A stretch of 64,000 nucleotides of DNA from Lutibacter sp. HS1-25. Lineage in GTDB: Bacteria; Bacteroidota; Bacteroidia; Flavobacteriales; Flavobacteriaceae. Under the pieces are notes generated by a model, which was given only the letters and a program-made list of their open reading frames with translations, did no database searches and was not told the origin of the DNA. This document shows, piece after piece, positions 6,798 to 15,898 of this stretch (positions are counted from its first letter, which is position 1; the number at the start of each line of letters is the position of its first letter). The stretch covers positions 62,001-126,000 of the forward strand of contig NZ_RHLN01000001.1 in the NCBI RefSeq assembly GCF_004121075.1, written 5' to 3'. The position numbers and the translations under genes were made by a program.

Positions 6798-9700
6798 ATG
6801 AAAAATAAATTTCCCCAATTTTTATTAGTGTTGTTTATAGCAGTTTTAACAACTACTTTCTTTTATTTTCAAAACGAAAAAAACACAAATAATTTAACTG
6901 AAATAATCAAACTAAGGCAGCAGTATCAAAATTATTTGGATAATAGTCCGTTTAAAAAAACTTTACAACTTTCAAAAGCTGAAAGAAAAGCATTGGGCAT
7001 ACCCCCTAACAAATACTACGAACGTGAGTGGGAATTAACTATGAATCCTGCAACAGGTTTTCCAGAGCCAAACAAAGTTTTAGACATTCAAAATAAACGA
7101 AATAGTATTAAAAATCGTGCACCTGGTGATGGAGACGTAACCAATAATTGGGTTGATAGAGGTCCAAACAATGTTGGTGGCAGAACTCGTGTTATTTTAT
7201 TTGATCCCAATGATGCCGATAAAAACCGAGTATTTGCAGCTGGTGTAAGTGGCGGATTGTGGGTAAATGAAGACATTACTAAAAACACTTCGTGGACTTT
7301 GGTTGACGGTGTTCCTGGAAATATGAATATTTCATGCATTACTGTAGATCCTAACAATTCTCAAATTTGGTATTTAGGAACTGGAGAACAATATACTTTT
7401 GGCGCTGCAGTTGGAAACGGTGTTTATAAAACAACCAATGGTGGTGCTAATTGGGTAAATGTACCAGTTCAATTGGCAGGTGGGGTTACTTCTGGTAGTA
7501 ATTTTGCAGGTTTGTATTTTATCAACGACATTATTGCTTGGGACAATGCAGGTTCAACAGTGTTATTTTTAGGTGTTGGCTCTCATATTTATAACGACGC
7601 TTCAAGTCCGTCAAATTGGTTAGGTTATCAAAATGCAGGTTTATACACTTCAACCAATAATGGTGAAAACTGGATTAGATTAGAGAACGAAGATTTAAAA
7701 TTAGACGCAAATAGTAGTTATTTTACCATTCCAAACGATTTTGAAATTGGAGCAGATAATACATTGTGGATGGGAAGTATTGAAACCTACGGAACAGGTA
7801 AAGGTAGAGGCAAGGTTTTTAAATCTTCTAATGGAGTTGATTGGAGTTTGGTAACAACTTTGGCAAGTTCAAATAGGGTAGAGTTGGCAGTTTCTTCAAC
7901 AAATAAAGATAAATTATATGCTTTAACTCAAGGTACAACATCTTCAGATCCGCCACATATTTATGCAACTACCGATGCTTTTGCAACTGTAATTGAGTTG
8001 GCAAAACCCGATGCTGCCGATACAGATATAAATTCATCTGATTTTACACGTGGACAAGCGCATTACAATTTAATGATTGAAGTTGATCCAACAAACGATC
8101 AAATTTTTTATGTTGGTGGTATCGATTTGTTTAGAACAACTCAAGGTATAGATATAACTTCAGCAACTGACTGGGAACAAATTTCAAAATGGTCTAACAA
8201 TAACAATATGGCTACACTTACCTGTTCTAAAGTACATGCAGATCAGCACGTTTTTACTTTTAGACCAAACAAAAACAATGAAGCTGTAATTGGTTGTGAT
8301 GGGGGTGTTTATTATGCTTCAGATTTAGCAAATGCCAAAAATAACGATGTTTTTTCAGTAAGAAATAAAAATTACAATGTTACACAGTTTTACGCCGGTA
8401 GTTATGGTCAAGATCCGCTAAACGAACTAATATTAGCGGGTGCACAAGACAACGGTACTCCGTTTATAAAAGCAGCCATACCTGGGGCAAATTCAAGTAT
8501 TGATATAACTGGTGGTGATGGTGCTTATAGTGTTATTGATAAAGATGGTGACTATATGATTGTCTCTTATATTTACAATGAACATTACTATTATAAATTG
8601 CCTTATAATGGCACTTTTGAATATGAAATAGACAGTGGTAGTCCGCAACAAGGAGATTTTATCAATCAAGCAGGTTTAGATCATAATCTGAACATTATGT
8701 ATTCTAATGGTGGGAGCGGAAAAATTAACAGGTATATTTTAGGTATAGATGCGGTAGTTAAAAAACAATTGTCAGATCCATTATTTACTGGTTCTGCAAC
8801 AGCATTTAAGGTTTCGCCTTACACAACAACAAGTACTACTTTATTGGTTGGAACAGACAGTAGCAAATTGTTTAAAATAACAAATGCAAATAATAGTGGT
8901 GTTGGTAGCATTGGATGGACGCAATTTACGGTTCCTTTTGTTGGAAGTGTTTCTGACATTGAATTTGGTACAACTGAAAACGAAATTTATGTAACCATGC
9001 ATAACTACGGAGTTACAAGTGTTTGGTATACTGCTGATGGTGGTGTAACTTGGGAAAATAAAGAAGGCAATTTACCCGATATGCCAGTAAAATGTATTTT
9101 GCCAAATCCGTTGGTTGCCAATGAGGTTATTATTGGAACAGAATTGGGTGTTTGGTCTACCAAAAATTTTAACGATGCTTCGCCAACTTGGGTAAGTTCT
9201 TATAACGGAATGCGAGATGTTAAAGTAGTGGATTTAGATTTAAGAACTGCCGATAACAGTATTTTAGCAACCACACATGGTCGCGGTGTGTTTACAGGTA
9301 AGTTTTTAGCTGCTGAGTTTAGTATTTCGACCGAAAATGAGGTTGTTACAACTTGCGCTTCAACAGCTATATTTAACTTAGATTTTAATACATATCCAAG
9401 TTATAATACAAAAACTACTTTTACTGCTACTAATTTCCCTGCGGGTGTTACCGTTAATTTTAGCCCAACATCATTAAATGCTGCAGGTTCTTTTACTATG
9501 GAAGTAAGTAATATTAGTTTGCCAATTGGAGAATATCCTATTACTATTGAAGGTAGCGGATTGGGGACTTATACCGCAAACATTATTTTAAAAGTAGTAG
9601 ATCCTTCAACAATAAATACAGTAATGCCAACAGCGCCATTAAACGAAGCTACAGCTGTTGAAATTGATAATGTTGATTTTACTTGGGATGCTATTGCTAT

Positions 9701-10946
9701 GGCAACTTCATATAATTTTGAAATTTCAACAAATGCCGGATTTACTTCAACAGTTGAAACGGCTAATGTTAAAAATAACAATTACACATTAAAATCTGTA
9801 TTAAATCCAGGGACAGTTTATTATTGGAGAGTGAATGCTGTAAATAGTTGTGTAACAGGTATTTTTTCTGAAGTTCAAAGTTTTCAAACGGCTATTAATT
9901 GTAATGTTTTTAGTAACAATACTGCAATTGCCATTCCCGATGGTTTGGGTGCAAATGTAGATGGTTTACCAGCAATTTCGGTAATTAATGTTCCTTCAAA
10001 TATTTTAATAAGTGATTTAAATATTACCTTAAATATTACACATACTTATCCGGGAGATTTAAAAATTATGTTAAAATCACCTTCAAATACTGAAATTATA
10101 TTGTATCAATACAATTGTGGTGATGAAGACAATATTCTTGTAAATTTTGATGATGCTGGTTCAACAACTTATAATTGTGGAAGTTTTATTCAAACCACAG
10201 TTAAACCTGTACAAGCATTGTCTGGGTTTGCTGGAGAAAATGCACAAGGAAACTGGACTTTAAAAATAGTTGACAATTACAATGGTGATGTTGGAAATTT
10301 AAATTATTGGTCTATTGAAGTTTGTGAAAATAAAACAGTTACAGCATCGAATCTTGTAAATAATCCAATTACCGTTGGAACAAATAGTAGTTATATTATT
10401 ACAAATAACGATTTAAAAGCCGAAAGTATTGGTTCAACAACAAGCCAACAAGTTTTTATGCTTACACAATTACCAGCAGTTGGAATTTTAAAATTAAATG
10501 GTAATGCTCTTTTAGTTGGTGAAACTTTTTCTCAAGCCGATATTGATGCTAATTTATTATCATATGTAAATAGCAGTTTTACTTCAACTGCCGATAGTTT
10601 TAAGGTTGATATTACCAATGCAACTGGCGGATTTTTACCAAATCAACAAGTTGATATTACCATAGATTCTGCATTGAACTTAAGCGATGATTTTTTAACT
10701 AAAGCAGGTATTTTAATTTATCCAACAGTGTCTAACGGTTATTTTTCAATAGCTTCAACAAAAGCAATAGGTAAAACAACTGTTGAATTATTTGCGGTAA
10801 GTGGTCAAAAGGTATTTTCAGAAAAATTGGATTTTTCATTTGGCAATGTAAGTCATATTGGCGCTAGCCAATTAGCGCCAGGAGTTTATGTTTTAAAATT
10901 AACTTCGGAAGAAATTGTGGGCACTAAAAAAATTGTAATAAAGTAA
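6798..10946 (+). CDS. Large T9SS-secreted protein with VPS10/BNR-like propellers, P-domain and type A sorting domain
   Basis: 1382 residues. An N-terminal hydrophobic signal (about 8-25) leads into a long region (about 110-860) of repeated S/T-x-D-G-G/N-x-x-W motifs (TNGGANWVN, TNNGENWIRL, TADGGVTWEN), typical of sortilin/VPS10-like and BNR beta-propellers. A fibronectin-like module follows (about 970-1050), then a proprotein-convertase P-domain (about 1055-1180: ITHTYPGDLKIMLKSPS, WTLKIVDNYNGD), and a C-terminal Por-secretion type A domain (about 1310-1382: IYPTVSNGYFSI, ending GTKKIVIK). The C-terminal domain directs export through the type IX system and anchoring or release at the surface. 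No protease triad is evident, so a binding or adhesive role, or a glycosidase-like one, remains open. Confidence 0.88.
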   Translation: MKNKFPQFLLVLFIAVLTTTFFYFQNEKNTNNLTEIIKLRQQYQNYLDNSPFKKTLQLSKAERKALGIPPNKYYEREWELTMNPATGFPEPNKVLDIQNKRNSIKNRAPGDGDVTNNWVDRGPNNVGGRTRVILFDPNDADKNRVFAAGVSGGLWVNEDITKNTSWTLVDGVPGNMNISCITVDPNNSQIWYLGTGEQYTFGAAVGNGVYKTTNGGANWVNVPVQLAGGVTSGSNFAGLYFINDIIAWDNAGSTVLFLGVGSHIYNDASSPSNWLGYQNAGLYTSTNNGENWIRLENEDLKLDANSSYFTIPNDFEIGADNTLWMGSIETYGTGKGRGKVFKSSNGVDWSLVTTLASSNRVELAVSSTNKDKLYALTQGTTSSDPPHIYATTDAFATVIELAKPDAADTDINSSDFTRGQAHYNLMIEVDPTNDQIFYVGGIDLFRTTQGIDITSATDWEQISKWSNNNNMATLTCSKVHADQHVFTFRPNKNNEAVIGCDGGVYYASDLANAKNNDVFSVRNKNYNVTQFYAGSYGQDPLNELILAGAQDNGTPFIKAAIPGANSSIDITGGDGAYSVIDKDGDYMIVSYIYNEHYYYKLPYNGTFEYEIDSGSPQQGDFINQAGLDHNLNIMYSNGGSGKINRYILGIDAVVKKQLSDPLFTGSATAFKVSPYTTTSTTLLVGTDSSKLFKITNANNSGVGSIGWTQFTVPFVGSVSDIEFGTTENEIYVTMHNYGVTSVWYTADGGVTWENKEGNLPDMPVKCILPNPLVANEVIIGTELGVWSTKNFNDASPTWVSSYNGMRDVKVVDLDLRTADNSILATTHGRGVFTGKFLAAEFSISTENEVVTTCASTAIFNLDFNTYPSYNTKTTFTATNFPAGVTVNFSPTSLNAAGSFTMEVSNISLPIGEYPITIEGSGLGTYTANIILKVVDPSTINTVMPTAPLNEATAVEIDNVDFTWDAIAMATSYNFEISTNAGFTSTVETANVKNNNYTLKSVLNPGTVYYWRVNAVNSCVTGIFSEVQSFQTAINCNVFSNNTAIAIPDGLGANVDGLPAISVINVPSNILISDLNITLNITHTYPGDLKIMLKSPSNTEIILYQYNCGDEDNILVNFDDAGSTTYNCGSFIQTTVKPVQALSGFAGENAQGNWTLKIVDNYNGDVGNLNYWSIEVCENKTVTASNLVNNPITVGTNSSYIITNNDLKAESIGSTTSQQVFMLTQLPAVGILKLNGNALLVGETFSQADIDANLLSYVNSSFTSTADSFKVDITNATGGFLPNQQVDITIDSALNLSDDFLTKAGILIYPTVSNGYFSIASTKAIGKTTVELFAVSGQKVFSEKLDFSFGNVSHIGASQLAPGVYVLKLTSEEIVGTKKIVIK

Positions 10947-10998
10947 ATAAAATACAGGCACAATGTATATCAATTGTACCTTTAATAAAAAAATTGAA

Positions 10999-12165
10999 AT
11001 GGGTTTTAAATTAAAAATTATTGTGATTTTTTTATTTTGCAATACTATTTTTGGGCAAGAAATAGCAACTATTCAAAAAATAAAAATTAATTCAAAAATA
11101 TTAAATCAAGAAAGAGAAATATTGATTTATACACCGCAGAGTTACACTGAAAACACCTTGGTTTTTTATGATGTTATTTATGTATTTGATGCTCAAAACA
11201 GGGAGTTTTTTGATTTTACACACGCTGCAATAAGTTTTATATCAAATGCAACAAAAAAATATATTGTAGTTGGAATAACGTCTCCTTATATTGAAAATTT
11301 GGATTATGCTAGAAATAATGATATGTTACCACTTCCAAAGCATGAAAATCAAAAAGAATTTTATAATGGATATAATGGGAATGCAGATAATTTTTTGAAT
11401 TATATTAAAAATGAAGTTATGCCATTTGTTAATTCAAATTTTAGAACAAGGCCTTATAACTTAGCAATTGGGCATTCATTAAGCGCTTCTTTTATTTTGT
11501 ATTCAATGTTTAAAGAACCAAATTTATTCAATGACTATTTTGCGATTTCACCTAATTTGGCTTATGATAAAGAGAGTTTGGCAACTATGTTTTTAGACTT
11601 TAATTCTCAAAATATTAATAATCAAACATTTTTGTATTTAAGCAATGCAAATGAAGGTGAAAATTATTGGAAAGAATGGCTTACAGCCAGAAATAAGGTT
11701 TATTCCTTTTTGGAAAAGACTAAAGATTTAGATCAAATTAATGTCGTAATTAAAAAATTTCCAAACGAAACGCATTGGTCTACATTTGCTCCAAGTTTTA
11801 TAGCTGGTTTTTCTGAATATTTTAAGTATTTAGAAAATAAAAAAATTAAATATTCAGATGAAACTTATGAAATTACTTTATTGGTTAAAGTACTTAATAA
11901 GGATGATGAAGTTTTTGTGACAGGAAATCAAAAAGCCCTTGGAGATTGGAATCCAAATTCAATTAAAATGAATTATAAATCTGAATTTGAGCGAGAAATT
12001 AATTTAAAAGTAAAGACACCGTTAGAATTAAAATTTACAAGAGGTTCTTGGGAAACAGAAGGTTTGGTTAAAAACATAAACGATTACGTTAATTTATATA
12101 TTAACCCAATAAAGCAACATAAATTTGAATTTGAAATTTTAGAGTGGGCTGACCAAATGGAATAA
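10999..12165 (+). CDS. Secreted alpha/beta-hydrolase (esterase D-like) with C-terminal starch-binding-like domain
   Basis: 388 residues from the ATG at 10999, chosen because it gives a signal peptide (KLKIIVIFLFCNTIFGQ); the frame opens 12 codons earlier. Residues about 25-285 are a putative esterase fold: IYVFDAQ near the oxyanion strand, nucleophile elbow GHSLSAS, and a His in ETHW that could complete the triad. Relatives include ferric enterobactin esterase and S-formylglutathione hydrolase; the substrate cannot be told. Residues about 300-385 resemble a CBM20-type domain (VTGNQKALGDWNP is the diagnostic stretch), which suggests attachment to a glucan or polysaccharide. It follows the T9SS gene by 52 bp and converges on dxs. 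Confidence 0.75.
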   Translation: MGFKLKIIVIFLFCNTIFGQEIATIQKIKINSKILNQEREILIYTPQSYTENTLVFYDVIYVFDAQNREFFDFTHAAISFISNATKKYIVVGITSPYIENLDYARNNDMLPLPKHENQKEFYNGYNGNADNFLNYIKNEVMPFVNSNFRTRPYNLAIGHSLSASFILYSMFKEPNLFNDYFAISPNLAYDKESLATMFLDFNSQNINNQTFLYLSNANEGENYWKEWLTARNKVYSFLEKTKDLDQINVVIKKFPNETHWSTFAPSFIAGFSEYFKYLENKKIKYSDETYEITLLVKVLNKDDEVFVTGNQKALGDWNPNSIKMNYKSEFEREINLKVKTPLELKFTRGSWETEGLVKNINDYVNLYINPIKQHKFEFEILEWADQME

Positions 12166-12205
12166 AATCTAAGTTGAAAAGCTCAACGAATCGTTTATAA
12201 AAATT

Positions 12206-13981
12206 TTAATTCATCAACTCAAAAAGTAAGTTTTTAATAGCTTCTTTAGATAAGTTAATACTTTCAAATAGCTGATTTACAGTTCCTTGCTCTATAAAAT
12301 TATCGGGTATGCCAAGGTTTCTAATGGTTTTGTTATGGTAATTATTTTCTGAAGCAAAACGCACAATAGAGCTTCCAAAGCCGCCAATAACACTACCATC
12401 TTCAACAGTTATAATGGTGTCAAATTTTTTGAAAATATGGTGTAACAGTTCAGTATCTAAAGGTTTTATAAAACGCATATTGAAATGTGCAACTGCATTT
12501 TTTGGTAACTCTTTTTGAAGTTCAATAATGGTGTTTCCTATAGTTCCAACACTTAAAACAGCAATTTTTGAACCTTCAGAAATACAAGTTCCTTTTCCAA
12601 TTTTAATGGTAGAAAAAGGTTGTTTCCAATCAGTTGTAGTTCCTCTACCACGTGGATATCGAATTGCCAACGGAAAATCAATACCCAATTGTGCGGTGTA
12701 CATCATATTTCGCAATTCAATTTCATTTAAAGGAGCAAAAATTACCAAATTCGGAATGCAATTTAAATAAGCAATATCAAAAACACCGTGATGTGTTGCG
12801 CCATCTTCACCCACAATTCCGGCGCGATCTATGCAAAAAATAACAGGTAAATTTTGTATGGCCACATCGTGAATAATTTGGTCGTATGCACGTTGTAAAA
12901 AAGTAGAATAAATAGTACAAAAAGGCATCAAACCTTGAGTTGCCATACCAGCAGCTAAAGTAACCGCATGTTGCTCGGCAATACCAACATCAAAAGCTCT
13001 TTCAGGAATTTGATCTATCATTAATTTTAACGATGATCCGGTTGGCATTGCAGGTGTAATTCCCACAATTTTTTTATTTTTTAAAGCCAGTTCAAGAATG
13101 GTTTTACCAAAAACATCTTGATATCTTGGCGGTAAAATTTCATTGCTTTTAGCAGCTAGTTCTCCTGTAATTTTATCAAATTTTCCGGGCGCATGGTATT
13201 TTACCTGATCTTGTTCGGCTTTTTTAAGTCCTTTTCCTTTGGTGGTAATTATATGTAAAAACTTTGGACCTTTTATGGTTTTTAAACGCTCTAATTCGGC
13301 CAATACAGCTTCAATATTATGACCGTCAATTGGGCCAGAATAATTAAAATTTAAAGCTTCAATAATGTTATTTTTTCTAACTTTTTTACCCAATTTAACA
13401 TTGGTAAAATAATTTTTTAAAGCACCAACACTTGGATCAATTCCCATAGCATTGTCGTTTAAAATAATCAGCAAATTGGCATCGGTTACACCCGCATGAT
13501 TTAAACCTTCAAAAGCCATTCCGCTGGCAATTGAAGCATCTCCAATTACAGCAATATGTTGTTTTTCTAAATCTCCATTAATTTTTGAAGCAATTGCCAT
13601 TCCTAAAGCAGCCGAAATGGATGTTGAAGAATGTCCTGTTCCAAAAGCATCATATACACTTTCGGTTCTTTTAGGAAAACCAGAAATACCACCCAATTGT
13701 CTGTTGGTATGAAATAAATCTTTGCGTTCGGTTAAAATTTTATGTCCGTAAGCTTGGTGACCAACATCCCAAATTAACAAATCATTGGGTGTGTCAAACA
13801 CATAATGCAGTGCAATTGTTAATTCAACTACGCCTAAACTAGCGCCTAAATGACCTTCTTTAGTAGCCACAATATCAATAATAAAATCGCGCAACTCTTT
13901 AGCAACTTGCTTAAGCTGGTTTTTAGAAAGTTTCCTAAGATCTTTCGGATTGTTGATTTGTGCTAATAAATTGGTTTTCAT
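12206..13981 (-). CDS. dxs: 1-deoxy-D-xylulose-5-phosphate synthase
   Basis: 591 residues from the ATG at 13981 (a TTG three codons upstream is disfavoured). A thiamine-diphosphate enzyme that condenses pyruvate and glyceraldehyde 3-phosphate, the first step of the MEP isoprenoid pathway. The N-terminal TPP domain has GHLGASLGVVELTIALH near 46, IWDVGHQAYGHKILT near 73 and the TPP motif GDASIASGMAFEGLNHAG at about 147; the pyrimidine domain shows AEQHAVTLAAGMA and DRAGIVGEDGATHHGVFD; a transketolase C domain ends the protein. GDA replaces the more common GDG at the metal motif. Slightly shorter than the enterobacterial enzyme, as usual in this phylum. Confidence 0.96.
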   Translation of the reverse strand: MKTNLLAQINNPKDLRKLSKNQLKQVAKELRDFIIDIVATKEGHLGASLGVVELTIALHYVFDTPNDLLIWDVGHQAYGHKILTERKDLFHTNRQLGGISGFPKRTESVYDAFGTGHSSTSISAALGMAIASKINGDLEKQHIAVIGDASIASGMAFEGLNHAGVTDANLLIILNDNAMGIDPSVGALKNYFTNVKLGKKVRKNNIIEALNFNYSGPIDGHNIEAVLAELERLKTIKGPKFLHIITTKGKGLKKAEQDQVKYHAPGKFDKITGELAAKSNEILPPRYQDVFGKTILELALKNKKIVGITPAMPTGSSLKLMIDQIPERAFDVGIAEQHAVTLAAGMATQGLMPFCTIYSTFLQRAYDQIIHDVAIQNLPVIFCIDRAGIVGEDGATHHGVFDIAYLNCIPNLVIFAPLNEIELRNMMYTAQLGIDFPLAIRYPRGRGTTTDWKQPFSTIKIGKGTCISEGSKIAVLSVGTIGNTIIELQKELPKNAVAHFNMRFIKPLDTELLHHIFKKFDTIITVEDGSVIGGFGSSIVRFASENNYHNKTIRNLGIPDNFIEQGTVNQLFESINLSKEAIKNLLFELMN

Positions 13982-14087
13982 TTCATGCAAAACTACATTT
14001 TTTTGAATTTAAATGTCACTTAGTTTATAAAACTTATATGGCTTTAAAAAAAATATTGGTGTAATTTTAAACTATCAAACTTTTAAA

Positions 14088-14097
14088 GGGTCTAAAA
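14088..14097 (+). promoter_or_regulatory. GGGTCTAAA element, first of three in the sigma-factor cluster
   Basis: GGGTCTAAAA stands 39 bp before the sigma-factor ATG. The same core recurs at 14696-14703 and 15225-15233, each upstream of the next gene. TCTAAA resembles the -10 regions used by some ECF sigma factors, so it may be the factor's own promoter element. A -7-like TAAGTTTG at 14112-14119 could serve as the housekeeping promoter. Confidence 0.4.
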
Positions 14098-14111
14098 TTA
14101 TTACAAGCGGT

Positions 14112-14119
14112 TAAGTTTG
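14112..14119 (+). promoter_or_regulatory. Candidate -7 element (TAAGTTTG) of the sigma-factor gene
   Basis: Exact match to TAnnTTTG, 17 bp before the start codon. No TTG -33 box is found at the usual spacing, so support is partial. Confidence 0.35.
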
Positions 14120-14135
14120 GAAATAGGTTTAATTT

Positions 14136-14696
14136 ATGAAAAACGAATCTGAATTTATTGGAAAATTATTAAGTGCCAATCAAAGGGATGAGGCATTTAA
14201 AAAATTATTAGACTTGTATCAAAAGCGTTTGTATTGGCATATTAGAAAAATAGTAATTACCCATGAAAATGCCGATGATGTGCTTCAAAATACTTTTTTA
14301 AGAGTTTATAAAAGCTTGCCAAATTTTCAGCAAAAAAGCACTTTATCTACCTGGATGTTTAGAATTGCTTATAACGAATCACTGCGTTTTTTAGAGCAAA
14401 ATAAAAATAAATATTACGATTCTGTTGAAGAAGTTCAGCAAAAATATTTGAATAATTTAGTGTCAGATTCTTATTTTGAAGGAGATGAGGTGCAATTAAA
14501 ATTGCATCGTGTATTGGCTCAATTACCTGAAAAAGAACGACAGATTTTTCAAATGAAATATTACGATGATTTAAAATTTAGGGAAATTGCCGAAATTACA
14601 GAAATAGCAGAAGGAACCATAAAAACACTTTATTATAAGTCGGTTGGTTTTATTGAAAAACAAATGCTAGATGCAGAACTTTTAGTTAAAAATTAG
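14136..14696 (+). CDS. ECF-type RNA polymerase sigma factor
   Basis: 186 residues. Region 2 lies at about 22-90 (LYQKRLYWHIRKIV, ADDVLQNTFLRVYKSL, STLSTWMFRIAYNESLRF) and region 4 at about 123-175 (LAQLPEKERQIFQMKYYDDL, then a helix-turn-helix with EGTIKTLYYKSV). No regions 1 or 3 are present, as expected for sigma-70 family ECF factors. It is followed by a one-span membrane protein, a Spy-like periplasmic protein and an outer-membrane-like protein, so an envelope-stress circuit is the likely setting. The shared GGTCTAAA element before each of the first three genes may be its recognition sequence. Identity as a sigma factor is firm; its signal is unknown. Confidence 0.93.
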   Translation: MKNESEFIGKLLSANQRDEAFKKLLDLYQKRLYWHIRKIVITHENADDVLQNTFLRVYKSLPNFQQKSTLSTWMFRIAYNESLRFLEQNKNKYYDSVEEVQQKYLNNLVSDSYFEGDEVQLKLHRVLAQLPEKERQIFQMKYYDDLKFREIAEITEIAEGTIKTLYYKSVGFIEKQMLDAELLVKN

Positions 14697-14703
14697 GTCT
14701 AAA
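14696..14703 (+). promoter_or_regulatory. GGTCTAAA element, second copy
   Basis: GGTCTAAA begins in the stop codon of the sigma gene, 32 bp before the next ATG. See the first copy at 14088. Confidence 0.35.
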
Positions 14704-14734
14704 TAGTAGCTAAACAATTTAAAAAATCAAAAAA

Positions 14735-15187
14735 ATGGATTCAAAAGAAAAAAATATAGATAAAATACACAAAAAAGAGCTTGGCTTTGATTTGCCCGAA
14801 GACTATTTTTTAAAGTCTAAAAACCAAATTTTATCTAAAGTTTCAACAAATAAAGAGACCAAAATAATTGCTTTATTAAAGCATAAAATGGTTTGGTTTG
14901 CTGCAGCTGGTATTGCATTGATTTTTGCTATAGCAGTTTATAAACAACAAGCAATTCCTTCAATAAAAAATATGCCAGTATTAGTTTTAGATACTTTAAA
15001 TACTGATAAAAATTTGAATATGGCTAACTATTCTTTTTTTGAAGAAGACGTTTTAATTGCTTCACTTTTTGTAAGTGATAACAATGTTGAAATTTTTGTA
15101 AGCAATGCTTTTATTGAAGATGTTGTGACCGATGAATATTTAGACGAATTTATAGTTGAAGAACTAATGAATGAGGATTTATTTTGA
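14735..15187 (+). CDS. Single-span membrane protein, possible anti-sigma factor
   Basis: 150 residues with a charged N-terminal half (about 1-46, facing the cytoplasm), one transmembrane segment (about 50-66, VWFAAAGIALIFAIAVY) and an acidic C-terminal part outside the membrane. This cytoplasm-membrane-periplasm layout directly after an ECF sigma gene is that of an anti-sigma factor. No zinc-binding ZAS motif (HxxxCxxC) is visible, so the assignment rests on context and topology. The segment LGFDLPEDYFLKSKNQIL near the N-terminus is a candidate sigma-contact region, by inference only. Confidence 0.65.
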   Translation: MDSKEKNIDKIHKKELGFDLPEDYFLKSKNQILSKVSTNKETKIIALLKHKMVWFAAAGIALIFAIAVYKQQAIPSIKNMPVLVLDTLNTDKNLNMANYSFFEEDVLIASLFVSDNNVEIFVSNAFIEDVVTDEYLDEFIVEELMNEDLF

Positions 15188-15224
15188 AATTAAATACTTC
15201 AACTAAAACTTTTTAAAACCAATA

Positions 15225-15233
15225 GGGTCTAAA
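15225..15233 (+). promoter_or_regulatory. GGGTCTAAA element, third copy
   Basis: GGGTCTAAA stands 49 bp before the ATG of the Spy-like gene, in a context (AAAACTTTTTAAAACCAATA before it) reminiscent of the sequence before the first copy (AAACTTTTAAA). Confidence 0.4.
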
Positions 15234-15281
15234 CAATAGAACGTTCAAAATAATTAAAATTAACAATTAAAATAATATAAA

Positions 15282-15839
15282 ATGAAAACTTTAAAATTAA
15301 TAGCAGTTATAGTAGTTGTTTTACTAACAGGAATTTTTACTGTTGAAGCTCAAGAAGATAACAGAGCAGATATGCAGCCTTTAATGAAAAATTTGACTGA
15401 GCAGCAAAAAACACTTTTACAAGAACAACAAAATTTAATGAAAGAACAAAGAGAGGCTTTTAAAGCAACTTTATCGGCTGAGCAATTGGCGATTTTAGAA
15501 AATCAGGAACTTTCAAAAGAAGAAAGAACACAAGCTTTAAGAAGTACTTTTACCGATGCTCAAAGAGAGTTGATGACTCAAAACAGAGAAAGAACACAAG
15601 TTTTAAAAGAACAGTTTAGAAACTCAATTACTTCAGAGCAACGCCAACAATTACGTATGAATATGCGTGCAAATAATGGTTCTGAAACTGGTAACGAATT
15701 AAGACAAAGAGTAAGAGAACAACGCCAAACAAAAAGTGGTGGCAATGGCGGAGGTACTGGTACTGGTAGTGGTGCAGGAAACGGTGGCAGTGGTAGCGGA
15801 GCTGGAAATGGAGCTGGAAACGGAAATGGTTCTCGCTAA
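15282..15839 (+). CDS. Spy/CpxP-like periplasmic protein with glycine-rich tail
   Basis: 185 residues with a signal peptide (about 1-23, ending VEA-Q). The mature part (about 30-130) is helical and very rich in Q, E, R and L, with repeated L(T/S)-x-E-Q motifs (LTEQQKTLL, LSAEQLAIL, FTDAQRELM, ITSEQRQQL), the pattern of Spy/CpxP-type LTxxQ periplasmic chaperones. From about residue 146 the chain is almost only G, N, S, A and T, ending NGNGSR; this low-complexity tail is unusual for Spy and could be a flexible spacer. Its place after a sigma and candidate anti-sigma gene suggests an envelope-stress effector or feedback sensor. Family placement is by pattern, not by strong homology. Confidence 0.65.
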   Translation: MKTLKLIAVIVVVLLTGIFTVEAQEDNRADMQPLMKNLTEQQKTLLQEQQNLMKEQREAFKATLSAEQLAILENQELSKEERTQALRSTFTDAQRELMTQNRERTQVLKEQFRNSITSEQRQQLRMNMRANNGSETGNELRQRVREQRQTKSGGNGGGTGTGSGAGNGGSGSGAGNGAGNGNGSR

Positions 15840-15859
15840 TAAAGAATAATATTTATAAT

Positions 15860-15897
15860 AAGTGGTTAAGATTTCTTAGCCACTTTAAATTTTTTTA
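15860..15897 (+). terminator. Intrinsic terminator abutting the next start codon
   Basis: Stem AAGTGGTTAAGA (15860-15871) pairs with TCTTAGCCACTT (15874-15885, one G-U pair), followed by a T-run. The next gene's ATG begins at 15899, so the structure also serves as its leader. Confidence 0.75.
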
Positions 15898-15898
15898 A

